This document shows, piece after piece, positions 11,523-23,341 of a stretch of 64,000 nucleotides of DNA. Positions within the stretch are counted from its first letter, which is position 1. The number at the start of each line of letters is the position of its first letter. The translations under genes and the position numbers were made by a program. The notes beneath the pieces are model-generated. The model was not told where the DNA came from, did no database searches, and saw only the letters and a list, made by a program, of their open reading frames with translations. Origin of the DNA: Sinonovacula constricta (taxonomy: Eukaryota > Mollusca > Bivalvia > Cardiida > Solecurtidae); assembly GCA_007844125.1 (NCBI GenBank), contig CM017568.1, forward strand, positions 3,658,382-3,722,381, given 5' to 3'.

Positions 11523-12518
11523 GTGAGACTTAAAACTTGACGTTTTTCCTATTTTTAATTAAAAAATAAAGTGTTTTATCCTAATAACCGCTAAATTCAC
11601 TTTTGTCATTTATTCTTATTTTGCTATTTTTATCTGCCCAATTCCATCACAATGCTTTTTCAGTTCTACTCTTGGCTTGTTTAATTTTATTTAATATGAT
11701 TTTTTATGAAAGATGAAGTCTTAAACGTTCTTTAAAATGAATATCAGACAAATATTTAATATTGCATCTGAAATTACAAGGGAGGTAACTTAATATATTA
11801 TTTGATTATAATAAGTGTTGTGCCCCCTTGTTAATAAAACCAGTGCATTCGCCGTTGATGGTACGAGACAAACATAAGCTTATACATGTTGAAGCTCTTG
11901 ACGATACTACAGATTGTCTCAGTGCTGTTGCTTTAAAGTGCTTTCATTATGTTAACAGTCTCATATATTAATAAATGTGTTAAATGTTTTATAAATCTAA
12001 GTTCATACGATGATATTGTACGACTTCGACAATCATTTAATAAATGTTTCAATAAGAGATTTCGACCCCGAGTGATTCAATTAAACGTCCATATAATTTG
12101 CGGCTTTAGGCTGATATCCCGGGAATCCGTATCGGCCTTGTAGCTCACGGTGACTACTGCGACAAGGATGTGTTCTACCTTGAGAAGCACCACGATCTAT
12201 GTACAGATGTTGCCGAGTTGTGTCAGTTTGTCCAGGACGTCCAAGGAACTGGTGGCGGAGACCCCGAGGAATGTTACGAGTACATACTTCGGTTGTCACG
12301 TGATTTCAGCTGGACGCCAGGATCACAGAGGGCGCTTGTGCTAATTGGTGACGCAACTCCTCACGACGCCGAATACGAATTAAACACAGACAAGTTGGTT
12401 TGGCGGGACGAAGCTCAGCATTTAGCGAATATAGTGAGTATATGATGAACAATGCCAACCTTAGTCATGTAAAATGTTTAGTTTTTTGGTTTGTTGACTC
12501 ATGACGACGACGACAGCT

Positions 12519-12564
<46 letters not shown>

Positions 12565-14150
12565 CGATGAATTTTGAAATGATAGAACTAACTAAAAGGT
12601 ATCCTTGTATAACCTAGGGGATAAAGATTTACGGCGTTCAAGCGTTTGATGATGCCGAGTCAGCCCAGTTCTTCGAAGAACTTGCAGCAATGTCGGGAGG
12701 GCATCATTTGAAGTTAGACGATTTCTCCCACGTGTGTGATTTTATTATGGCAATCTGCTACCGAGAGAGGGGCGAGGAGTTCCTTGATGTAAGTAATACA
12801 CAGTTTTCACAATCACACATTGTGGCAGATTGCTGCCTCTTCTTTGTCCATAACTTGTACCTTTGTGCAGTTGTCTTTGTAGACAGTTTAAGCTTAACAT
12901 TAGGAGTATGCGAGAAACTTGCAATTTAAATTAGGAAAAGGCATTTTGGTACTTACTGCTTACTTTCTTTAATTTCACAGACAGTTTTTGTACATTTTGC
13001 TCAGTTTTTGTGAGCACCGGCGTGCGGTACAGCCTTTTCAAGTAAAAATACGCTAAAAATTCGATCAAGTTTGCTTGCCAATATGTCGGCGCATCCATCT
13101 AACAATGTGTTCGATTTTTCAAAATACCTTGCAATTGCAAAATAAGTTACCTAAGTTCTAGGGCAACTAATCCTTAAAACCATGCCCGTCCGAATAACAA
13201 TCAAATTAATCATGCATTTCAAATAGCCATCTTTTCTTTTTCAGGAGTACGAAGCGGAAGTTCGAGCACGCGAGGCTCGAATGGGACTTCATCCAGGACT
13301 TGAAGGCATGTTCGGGCAACTCCGGAAAGAATCGTCAACATCTTCTGTTTTATCGAATAAATCACGTGACAGTGCAGGGCCATCTGGGGCTGTCGCCTGC
13401 GTCATGCCAATCCCGAGGAAAATATCTTCGTTGTCGTCTATTGGTTCTTCACCAGGACACAAAACACCGGAAGTAAAACCAACTGGCGCGAAAAAGACAA
13501 ATGGAGGAAAGAAAGTTGCCAAAGTAGTTGGTGAGATAAGAAAGATAAATAAAACAATTATAAATGCAAAGAAGGCGAAATTAATTGAGATTAAAAAGAA
13601 ACTTCCACAACTGCCTGTAAAAGGCCAAAAATCTGTTCAAAAGAATGTCCATAGTGGTGACACTAAACGTCGTTTCAGAAATAAGGTCCCGGACACAAAA
13701 TTCTCTCTCATGAAAGGAAAATTAGCAAAGCGATGGTCCCAGTGGAAAAAGATTGTGACCAGTGACGAACCAGAAAACAAAAAACAATGGCGCAACCGGA
13801 AGTCTGCGTCAGGTTGGTCTCGTTGTGGCTTGCTTTTCCGACCTAGACACCAAGGCAGCAAATTTCTGTACGAATTTGCTGTTCAAACTGTAGCAGGTAG
13901 CAAGAAAAACGTGCTCTACCACAAAAACGCAGCAATAAATGCTCATATGAACACAAACTGGGAACGGATGCTGCTCCGTAGTTTGAAACCACGAGAAGAG
14001 ATAGAGAAGATAGTGTCCAAAGGGTACAGTTTGTTTATGAGGAGAATGTTATTGAAGGGCATGGGAGAGAAGCAACGAGGCGCTGTACATGGCTTGGACA
14101 AGGAGTATATCTACTTCTGGAATACAAATAATTGCCATAATGTTTTGTGA
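11388..14150 (+). CDS. VWA (von Willebrand factor A) domain protein; exons 11388-11522, 12110-12433, 12618-12788, 13245-14150
   Basis: Four exons with all introns in phase 0 give a complete protein of 511 residues. The VWA fold spans about residues 12-190: DTTGSMS at about 21-27 is the DxSxS-type metal-ion (MIDAS) motif, then ADIPGIRIGLVAHGDYC, a GTGGGDPEE segment supplying the MIDAS Thr region, and LVLIGDATPH with the third acidic residue. The conserved end GIKIYGVQ follows. No signal peptide is seen, so an intracellular location is likely. Residues about 250-370 are rich in Lys, Arg and Ser and look disordered. The last 120 residues (with a WSQWKK segment and a terminal KEYIYFWN segment) are not recognised. 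VWA domains commonly mediate metal-dependent protein binding; the partner here is unknown. Possible poly(A) signals lie at 14846 and 15241. Confidence 0.85.
12110..12433 (+). CDS. VWA protein exon 2
   Basis: It starts after CGGCTTTAG and ends at ATA|GTGAGT, 108 codons in phase 0. It encodes most of the VWA Rossmann fold from ADIPGIRIGLVAHGD to the strand with IGDATPH. Seven cysteines or histidines cluster around FYLEKHHDLC and ELCQF. Confidence 0.88.
12519..12562. repeat. (GAT)n microsatellite in a VWA gene intron
   Basis: About 14 uninterrupted GAT units, preceded by GAC units, between VWA exons 2 and 3. Confidence 0.97.
12618..12788 (+). CDS. VWA protein exon 3
   Basis: It starts after ATAACCTAG and ends at GAT|GTAAGT, 57 codons. 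It encodes GIKIYGVQAFDDAESAQFFE and the last helix of the domain (DFIMAICYRERG). The preceding intron carries a GAT microsatellite at 12519-12562. Confidence 0.85.
13245..14150 (+). CDS. VWA protein exon 4 (basic linker and C-terminal region)
   Basis: The acceptor TTCTTTTTCAG precedes GAG TAC GAA, and the stop TGA is at 14148-14150. The first part is helical and charged (EYEAEVRAREARMGLHPGL), followed by Ser-rich and then Lys-rich stretches and an unassigned C-terminal domain. It could bind nucleic acid by charge, but no motif shows this. Confidence 0.85.
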   Translation, partial: EYEAEVRAREARMGLHPGLEGMFGQLRKESSTSSVLSNKSRDSAGPSGAVACVMPIPRKISSLSSIGSSPGHKTPEVKPTGAKKTNGGKKVAKVVGEIRKINKTIINAKKAKLIEIKKKLPQLPVKGQKSVQKNVHSGDTKRRFRNKVPDTKFSLMKGKLAKRWSQWKKIVTSDEPENKKQWRNRKSASGWSRCGLLFRPRHQGSKFLYEFAVQTVAGSKKNVLYHKNAAINAHMNTNWERMLLRSLKPREEIEKIVSKGYSLFMRRMLLKGMGEKQRGAVHGLDKEYIYFWNTNNCHNVL

Positions 14151-14851
14151 GTTTGGTATTAAATGTTTTGTTGACTCATGTCATCAACATCTGACAATTT
14201 TAGCTAGTGATCAGTATTATGTATGGGTGGTAATAGATTAAAAGTACTTGATTATAGTTTTCTGGAACATAATTTCCCATGGACATTGAAGGACAATACT
14301 CGATTCCAGATTATTGTATATCTTTTTATTGATCGTCATATTCGCTTAATTGTCCTAGTTATGATATATTACAAAACCCATAACAAATGGTTTTATTCCT
14401 CTTAATATTTGTTGTCTTGGCTATTGTTAGAAAATGATGTCTATGCAATGTTGCTGAACAACACGGTTTTTTCAATATTTGTTTATTTAGCATGCTACTT
14501 CAATATTTGAGATATGATAGAATTTTTTTTAACAGAGACTATTTCTGAGATCTATATTTTGTTAAAAAGCATAAGTGTATATTAGACACATTGTTTACAT
14601 TTTTCAATAGTTAATTGTTTCAATATAATTTTCTTACCATTGCTTCTTATTAGTTTTTTTTTAAATATTCTGTGTGTTTATTCTGTGAGTTTTCATGTTT
14701 AAACAATGCATTTTAATTTATTCCATGTTTTCTATTTGTTGCATGATTTTTTTTCCATTTGAATACGTATTGTTTTTACAGCACTACGATTTTCACTATT
14801 TCTTGATTGAGAGGTGATTTTTTTTTATCAAAAGTAATGAATCTAAATAAA
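14151..14851 (+). other. Probable 3' untranslated region of the VWA gene
   Basis: AT-rich sequence following the stop, ending at the first AATAAA (14846-14851). A second AATAAA is at 15241. No other feature. Confidence 0.45.
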
Positions 14852-17192
14852 ACAAAACAATTATTGCTGTTTGGTTTTAACAAAGAACAATAATATACAT
14901 CATGATCTATATACTATATTGATCCTCCTTTCAGCTGTGAGCAAGTTTTATTGTTTTATCAGTATATACCACTTTAAAACAAAATTATAACATGTGCCTC
15001 CGACGCACAAGTCAACCATGGCGATAAGGGTAAGGCCTACTACTATGCAGTATTTTAATCGCTAACACAAAATCATAGATATCTATTTATTTTGGTTACT
15101 GTTTGTTAAAAACTCTTAAAAACCTTTTGTTGACTTTTTTTGTTCAAAGGTTCACGCTCATGTGTCAGAGAAAGTTGGTTTATTAATACGTTAATGTATG
15201 TTAATGTAAAATGACTCGTTGACGTTTTATTGTCAATGAAAATAAAAGATTTACACTAAAGAAACACATACGTTTAATTGCCTTTTATTATAATATTTTA
15301 TTATTATTGTCACAATAGTTCCATAGTTGTACTTTTCATTGCACTTCATTTAAAAGATATAAATTATGATCGTTTATTTACATTAGATTTATAAAAAGAA
15401 TAACAACAACTTAAAGTTTGAAGTAATATTTCTTATCAGCAGCCAGCTGTGTGCACAGTTTGGACTGCTCTGTTATTACCCTTTAAAAATGGACAAAATC
15501 CACGAATGAAGTTACACGCTGTATGGCAGCGTTTTCTTTGGGTGCTGCAGAAAAAAAAGTAAACATAAGGTGCGCCCAGTGCGCTGTCAACATGTGTATC
15601 TAAGAAGTATAACTCTACACTGTCGTGTATAAGTAGTTAAAATTGAGTTGTTTCCCTTGGTAAAGAGTACTGAAATTTTACTCCTGGCGAATAATTGATA
15701 TAATTAAGACATTTGATACTTACTCTGTAAAACAGATTCTGATCCAAAAATTCTCGTTATAAATAAAATACGTGCACGGCGTGCTTGTGAAGGACCAGGG
15801 TTGAATCTAATAAAATACAAACCAACTTACTTAAGGATCTATACAAATGATCGTTAGGTTTGTCTTATCATAAATTTTTCATAAAATAAAAACTTAAATA
15901 TCAGCATATGAGTTTATAATTAACAAATGTAACATGCGATGTCTTATTTGTAAGACTAACAGCTAGATCTAATCATCATACCTGGTTATTTGTTTCTTAC
16001 GAATGAATTTTCCCAAACAAGCAACGATTAAAACGTAGGTTATGAATTTAAGGAGTTTTAGTCTGGATGTAAGAAGTTTACAAATGAAAATGAAATTGTA
16101 AGGCCATGTAGATCAAAGTTTTCAAGTCAATGCTCGTTTTTTTTAGGATATTAAATATCTAAATAATGTGTCCACTTATTCAATGTCATTTTTTTAGGGT
16201 TCGGCAACTAAAATATACATAAAAAATGCCAGTATTACTGTATATATAATGTTAAGCTAGTAGATTATTAATCTCTTTAGTTTTTAGTATTAAACACTCC
16301 ATTGGACACAAAATTCTCCGAAACAGTTCTTAGTCACAAATAATCTCAGAAATTTGTACTTGCAAGTCGTTACACTAACACTTGTTCAACATTAACAAAA
16401 CTTGCAAAATACATACGCCTAGTTTCGTTTAAGTTTGGCATTTGGTAAGGAAATTTAGAAAATGGAGTTTTCAACGTTATTACATGTATTTTCTAAAGCG
16501 TTGTGGTTTAGTTGTTTATTCCCTAATAAATATATAGAGATACTTTTGTCGACATAACAAAGAACTGTTTTGTTTCAAATGGCTGAGGCGTGCCTATGCG
16601 ACTTTTGAGTATACGCTCTTTTCCTAGTGGGGTCTGGGGCATCCCGCCCCCCCCCCCCCCCCCACACACACACACCCGGTTTTCTTTTTACATAGAAGGC
16701 TGTAGATGCATTCTGTTAGGGAGGTGGCACTCTCACTGCCTCAGTACAAATTACTGTCTTAGGGAAGAATGAGACAGCATTACGTCAGGTAGGGAGAATT
16801 GGTAGAATTTGGAAAAAAAGCTTTAAATACGCGGATTAAGATAACGCGGGTTAGGCGAGTTTTTTATTCGCTTTTTGACGTATTTACTTTGTCAATTTTT
16901 CAAAGCAACTGTACCCACGTGCGAATGTGTGTTAGCCCAGACACGCTCCTTAAATGGCATGATATGGTGGGATATTCTTGCCAGCACTGAATGATCACTT
17001 TTCATGAAAATCGTATAAGACTTTCCCGTTAGTTTTCTGGTAATATAAAAGAAAGCGCAGTAATCAAAATACATGAAAATATTATCTTTAACCGATTCTT
17101 TTTTTTAGAAAACTGTTAATTACCAGGTAGTTAAAATATGCTACAATAGTGATATAACTATAGCACAGACTTAGGACGAACATGTTATAAAT
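14852..17192. other. Intergenic, no gene supported
   Basis: AT-rich. It holds a 17-base C-run with a CA stretch at 16647-16675. Nothing else recognised. Confidence 0.4.
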
Positions 17193-17196
17193 GAAT

Positions 17197-17325
17197 TGTA
17201 ACATAGGGAGAAAAATGTGCAGCCAGTCCGGGACTCGATCCCGGGACCCTTCGCTAACAGGGCGAATGCTATACCGACTGAGCTTAGGGACCGCTTACAC
17301 ATTCTCTCCCTATCGACCGGCTACA
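17197..17325 (-). repeat. 3' LTR of the TRIM, with tRNA-like unit
   Basis: This copy keeps a better B box (GGGATCGAGTCC) and a closed T stem (CCGGG/CCCGG), but its acceptor stem is altered. A TTTTT run lies beyond the tRNA-like part. The two LTRs differ at roughly ten positions, so the insertion is not very recent. Confidence 0.7.
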
Positions 17326-17450
17326 TACACCCCGGGCAACTTGAAATTCGTCCTCGAATTTCCACAGACTATGAACCCTACATAGAACTCACAAGCACTT
17401 CTCAAGCACTTGTACCGTAACGACCGCGGGTCATTTAAGTTGGGCGCCAT

Positions 17451-17580
17451 TGTAACATAGGGAGAAAATGTGCAGCCAGTCCGGGACTAGAAGCCGGGAC
17501 CCTTCGCTAACAGGGCGAATGCTCTACCGACTGAGCTAACCGGACCCCTTACTACATTCTCTCCCTATCTCCCGGCTACA
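17451..17580 (-). repeat. 5' LTR of the TRIM, with tRNA-like unit
   Basis: On the minus strand, a seven-pair acceptor stem (GGTCCGG with CCGGACT), a D arm (GCTC...GAGC, A box TTAGCTCAGTCGG), an anticodon stem (TTCGC/GCGAA) and a T arm can be drawn. A TTTT run follows the acceptor stem. The T loop is damaged here (TTCTAGT). The D arm is almost that of tRNA-Lys, though many tRNAs share it. Confidence 0.7.
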
Positions 17581-17584
17581 GAAT

Positions 17585-18369
17585 GATACTGTATTTTAAT
17601 GTTATTTATTTGAATATCGTGCAATAAATTCAAATCTAAGTTCACTTTAAAAACATTCTGTTCGTTCGTATTGTTTTGTCATGTAAATGGTATGTATACA
17701 CGTGGTCCAAATGGATCTATAGCCTTCTCACCCGGAATCAGAAGTTTTCTCTTTTTTTACGATCAAAGCGGTATTAGAGCATTTAAGCGGGCATGCTGTG
17801 TGTCTTCCTAGATATTCAGTTCAGTGTGCGTGGGCTCTGCAAAAAACAAAACAACAAAAACAAACAAAAACATACAAACAACACCAACAACAAGAAAGAG
17901 AAAAATAAGAAAAATAAGTAACCATAACCCATAGTGAACTTTTTTCATTTTCGGTTACTATTTTATGTCAAATTGAACACTTAATGAAAATAAGACTTAA
18001 GAGACACATGATCACGTTAACAATTTTCTCTTTTCTAGTATTCGCATTTTTGAGTATTTATAACATATTTTGCTTTGGGCAAGAAACGACTTATTTCTTA
18101 ATATACCCGAGTATTTAAACGATTTCCTGTGAAAGGTGTACTCTGGAAAATAAAGAGTGATCATAGTTCTATTTGGGAGTACGGATTAGTAGGCTAGTAA
18201 GGTGTCGGCACTCTTTGATATATATTTAAATACGCGTTCACATCAAAAGGGATTATTTGGAGCACCGTTAATTATTTGACTATAATCTCCCAAGAGTGAA
18301 TGCACAACATATAAAACAAATATTTACAATTTGAGGTGTGTTCTGACCATGTGGTATGGTCAGGGACAA
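17585..18369. other. Intergenic, no feature recognised
   Basis: A CAAAA-rich patch at about 17840-17910; otherwise unique AT-rich DNA. Confidence 0.4.
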
Positions 18370-18378
18370 TCATCATCG

Positions 18379-18440
<62 letters not shown>
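18370..18440. repeat. (CAT)n microsatellite
   Basis: About 20 uninterrupted ATC/CAT units, followed by AACAAC units to about 18480. Confidence 0.97.
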
Positions 18441-18635
18441 ATAACAACAACAACACATCAATAACAACAACAACAACATCAACATCGATATAATCATTAG
18501 CAGCAGTAGCAGCAGCGTCATAATTATCATGATGATCATAATCATTATAATCACTAAAGCGTAACAAATTTATTACACAAACGTAAAAGGATTAAGTATA
18601 TGAAACTAAAGCAAAGCAGCAAAGCTACACAATCA

Positions 18636-18636
<1 letters not shown>

Positions 18637-18688
<52 letters not shown>

Positions 18689-18690
18689 TA
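18637..18690. repeat. (AAT)n microsatellite
   Basis: About 16 AAT units with one C interruption near the end. Confidence 0.97.
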
Positions 18691-18902
18691 ATAACAAGCA
18701 ATAAACGATTTAGGCACCAAATAATTGTATCAGCAAAAACACCGGCACAAGGTTTTCAAAACCAAAAGCGAATAAAGTAAATAGCTGCAATTATACGTCA
18801 ACTGGCATCTACTATTTGTTTGCTTTAACATAACAAATACTTCATATTTAATATGTGAATAAAAAAGATTAAAACGTAATTTTATCAAATAGTAGAAACT
18901 GG

Positions 18903-18977
18903 TTAATCTGTTTCATCCCAGTCCGCTCGGCGCTTACAATTCGTACATTGAAGACACATTCGGTGGGAATCGCTACC
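18903..18977 (-). CDS. Candidate terminal exon (Cys-rich, 24 codons and stop)
   Basis: A pyrimidine-rich acceptor (TGTTTGTTTTACCAG) is followed in phase 0 by GSDSHRMCLQCTNCK and an acidic tail ending DETD and TAA. The CxxCxxC spacing and composition look protein-like. No matching upstream exon with a phase 0 donor was found: a GTAAAC donor at about 19354 has a stop in the needed frame. It may be chance. Confidence 0.25.
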   Translation of the reverse strand, partial: GSDSHRMCLQCTNCKRRADWDETD

Positions 18978-21900
18978 CTGGTAAAACAAACAGGACAATT
19001 TATTCCCAGGCAGTTTATACAGGTATCTTGCGAGTTCTTGCATATCTTGTGGTCATCTTAAGAAAGTACTTTACGTCTCATTTAATACAATCGACTCCTG
19101 ATATTTATTATTGTCTCACAATGCTTACTAACAAAGGGACTACTTTCCGCGGATGAATTCCCAAATGTTTGAATTCAATACGATTCAAAATAGACATAAA
19201 TCTCCCATTAGCTTAATTTACATTAATGCTTAAGATATCTTCACTAAATCGACAAACGTTCATTTTATGTACGATCGAATTAGCAGACAACACTTTGCCG
19301 CAGGATATTTTGTAGAAAGGAAATCGTTTATTTTATTAGCATAAGATATTAATACGCGTTTACCTGTTTCGGAACCGGCGGTCCGTTTGAACGTGGAATT
19401 CAAGTAGCGGTCAGTTTAGAAACATACTGGTCAGTCTTGTGATTCAGAGGTCCACTTGACAACGTGAAGTGTTGACTAAGCCCGTTAACTCTGGGATCGG
19501 ATTTACCCAGGAAGCGAATTGAGGTGTTAATTTCATCGAAAAAGTAAATACGCATACATACAAGAATGCGGTGTTGGTGTACTGAATGAAGCTGCTTGTG
19601 CAAAGAAAACATTGCTAACAATGACACGATTTAGCCCACGACTATCTTCACTTCACTTAATGTCAACAACAAGTTTGCCTCCAGGACAAACTCATCCGTG
19701 TGGTTAGAATATCACACAAAAACACCTGGACTGATGGTTTCACTTCTCGTCACATCAAATGGGGTTAAAGTAACCTACTCGTAACCCCTTAGCTCTTTGC
19801 TGCCTAGGTACGAGTACCGATCGGGACGAAAACTTACACGAATGAAGGTCTTGAAGCTGACATGCTTTGCGTCGGTAACCAAGACATTTGTCCAGCGGCT
19901 TCCTTCCCCAATAAGAGCTTGACGTCACTAACATGGCTATAATTATGTCGGTTCAATATACTTAACACCAGACCATCAACAATATTTTAATAGTACAAAG
20001 ACGAAATAGGTTATAAATGTTTTCTGCACCATTGGTGCATCACAGAGGCGGAAAGACATTTTATCACATTAAAAAAACAGCAGTGCGTATCAGCAGAAGA
20101 AGTGTATAAGACAATCGGTGTAGTTATTAAACATGAAACCAATATATAAAATCCTTTTTAGTGTAGTACAAATGTAAAGTTTGTTTCTTCATATATGATT
20201 GTAAATGATGCTATCTCACGTAGCTTTGCCTTTAAGTCCAAATATAAACTTTTATACATCTCTGTTCTTCAAACAGTAAACCACTCTGTAGAAATTGTTT
20301 AATACGTTAGTATATATTGCAATAGTTTCTCTCCAATTAGTGAAAAGTTGAAGTACTTATTTTGACAAAAATATCATAACCTTAGTAGGCCACGTTTTGG
20401 CCACCTGCACAATTGCCGCTCTGGTCTAATTCTATTCTTCGAGTTAACACTCCAATATTTTACAATTACCGTTATAACAATCTTGCCTAATGTTGAAATA
20501 AAACTACTCTGTTGTTGTTGTTTCGTGTGAAAACACAAACCGCGGATGGATATCTTTATGAAATAGAACCTTGTATTTACAAATCTACCACTTAATTTAT
20601 ACCAGCCGTTCACTAATTATTCGCATTAATGAGGATATTCAAGTATCCACCCGGACCCGACTTACATGGACAATATTTTTCTAATCAAATGGTATTATCA
20701 CCACTTATATAGGGTCCCATAGTCGCCTGTTTGGTCAAAGAATTAACCAAAACGAATACAACTGCAATAGACAACCGGGGGTTTGCTTGTACGATTTTGG
20801 ATTGAACTTACATTACAAAAGGGTACCGGTTTACAATAAAATCTTGCCTTTATGTTAGCAACGCGATTTTATTAGCATTGCTCGTAATAATATCAAACGG
20901 CGTGTCAATATTATCAAAGGGTTTTGAACGTAATTAAATCTTTTTTGGGGGTATTAACACCACGGTCTAGTTATTCTTAAGCCACAATGTACATATATAT
21001 TGTCCGAGAAATTCTGCCTCATAGAAGCGCTTAATAATGTAAACACAATCTTAGTTAAAGGACGCTCATTGAACAGTTAACGGGAATGGCTAAAGGATTA
21101 CTTTTACCATTATAGCGATGGCCAGATGAGACTGGAGAACACAAAACGGGCTTACAAACTTTTTAAAGTGTTTGCTTACTATCAATAAAATTCACACTTT
21201 TCATATATGTTTATCTTTAAAATTAGCCACACTCTCTCGAACACACGTGGTATAAAAACCTTTAGAAATGTTAAAAAGTTTGTTTGTTTGTTTTTTCCTC
21301 TTAAAGTATCCAACTCAGGGTTTTAATTAAACTTCTTTAAACTAAATGAATAAAACAACGATACAGTTCAGAGCTGTTCAAATATACAACCAACTTGATA
21401 TTAACTTTGTAGATTCTATAAATTTTATTAAACTCAAATATTAAATCATTTTAATTTAAATACGCAAAAGATAGTTAATGGTATTGTAAAAATATGTATT
21501 CATTAAAATATATCAAAACATATTTGAAAAAGAAAATGTGCGAAAAGACTCAGTACATTTAAAACACGTTTATTTATACTTTAACATTGAATGAGAACTG
21601 GAAAAAACGCGCGTATGTTGGCCGTGGATCTTAAATATCTGGCTCGTGTCTTTATGCTAAATAAGCATCGTGATTTTGCACTTCTACAACCGTCGTCACA
21701 TAATTGCCGCTCTCAAGTAAATTCTTTTATTTTGTCAAGAAGAAATAGATACGTTTAATAAAACAGATGAATCGAGTCCACCAACCTTGCACGTGCCGCA
21801 TATTCATCGTCTCAGATAATGACGATAATCGTTTGTTAAGCACTGTGCAAATTTGCGGTATTTTACTAAAATACTCATCTGTTAAATTTGCCAAGTGTTT

Positions 21901-22994
21901 ATTTACATTTTTCGGCCACCCGAAATTAATAAAACTACGTTCCGCTTAGAGCTAGGACTACAGAAGGATAATGACCATGGTTTTACAAAGGGTTAGTGAT
22001 AATATTATTTCTGCAGACGAACGTGCAAACGAATAGGCGGGAGGACTAATTAAAGGTGTCGGTCTTTACCGCGTGTCGTCTGCTGAGTTTGGAGGGCTCT
22101 TGGGGCCCATTGGACCCTAATGATGACCAACTGCTAGAATGAGGGGACTCAGGTCGTCATATGAAAAGCCCCTTTGATTTCATATTTTGAATATTTGGCG
22201 TGAAGAATATTATCATTTGTTAACACACGACACATCAGCCAGATCGGTTTTCAATCAAGCCATACGTCTCACGCAGACGTGAACTAAGTCCCAAACCCGC
22301 TACATTTGTTACCGATTATACTTACACTAATTTTCAGTAATTTCAGTTGCATATTTTTTTTGGTAACAACATTGTTTAAAGAAACAGGATACATCCACAA
22401 ACAGTTAAATAGCCAATACATGTAGTACAGATCCTTTTCAGACAGTTCCTAGCGGGAGCTGGCTTATCGGGATCGTCGCTATTAGCCAAAGGCTGATCTA
22501 AATCCTGATACGCTCACAGTGGGTTAAGGGGTGGCTCATTCTTCACCCTGTAACTACTAAAGATATTTTCAGAAAAGAAATAAATGTAGCTAATGTGGTC
22601 TTGTTAGAAAAGGTTCTAAAGATTCTCCGACACTTAACACATGGATGCTGGTTCTACTCATCTGCTTTTTTGACATCGCATTCACGTTAGGGTGCCGCCC
22701 GTGCCGGAGTAATTAGTCGCAGAATAACTAAGTCTTCTGCCCAGACCGCATAAGTTCAGTCCCAATCGGCAGAAACTTTTATGCTGAAGCGGAAAAATGT
22801 TCGAACATGGCCTTTATTGTGTGTTTAGATAAAAAAATATTTGCGGTTGTGAATGTTGAAACATACTAAATTTGTACCAAAATGTGCTTTTTGTTGTCGT
22901 TGTATATGGATTGTGAAGAATTTTGTCATGTTCTAATAGTGTTCAAGAATTTGCCATATGTGATTAAATTTCAATTTTACCGGAAAGAATTTGA
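18978..22994. other. Intergenic, no gene supported
   Basis: Four kilobases of unique, moderately AT-rich DNA. Open frames are short and without motif or splice support. Confidence 0.4.
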
Positions 22995-23081
22995 AACACA
23001 CACACACACGCACGCACGCACGCACGCACGCACTCACGCACGCACGCACGCACGCACACACACACAAACACACACACACGC

Positions 23082-23112
<31 letters not shown>

Positions 23113-23115
23113 ACA
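22995..23115. repeat. Compound CA / ACGC / CAA microsatellite
   Basis: ACAC units, then about 16 ACGC units, ACAC units again, then about nine CAA units. All open frames here are repeat translations. Confidence 0.97.
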
Positions 23116-23269
23116 CACAAACAAAACAACACAAACAAAACAAACAAAAAACGCAGGAAGACAAAAATTGCATTTTTGTCACATCGCATCTTTAAGTTAC
23201 CGACAATGCTAAATATAATGATAATTATGACAATAATGATGATAATATTAATACTAAGAATAATTATAC

Positions 23270-23309
23270 AGTAGTAGTAGAAGTAGTAGTATTAGTAGAA
23301 TTATTATTA

Positions 23310-23341
<32 letters not shown>

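Larger units (their letters stand above)
17193..17584 (-). mobile_element. TRIM (miniature LTR retrotransposon) with tRNA-like LTRs
   Basis: Two near-identical terminal repeats (17197-17325 and 17451-17580, about 130 bases) flank 125 bases of internal DNA. Read on the minus strand each LTR begins TGTAGCC and ends GTTACA (the usual TG...CA). The first LTR is followed after one base by TGGCGCCCAAC (17449-17439), an 11-base primer-binding site complementary to the CCA end of tRNA-Lys(CTT) as known from animals. A G-rich run (GGGGTGTA) precedes the second LTR. The four bases GAAT at 17193-17196 recur at 17581-17584 as a target-site duplication. There is no coding capacity, as in TRIMs, so it would need proteins from a full element. 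Confidence 0.75.

Noticed and set aside
13289..13861. Two antisense open frames opposite VWA exon 4
   Set aside because: Shadows of the basic coding sequence on the plus strand.
17215..17310. Functional tRNA gene
   Set aside because: The anticodon loop is irregular (no normal U33), the two copies have damaged stems, and both lie in LTRs of a TRIM.
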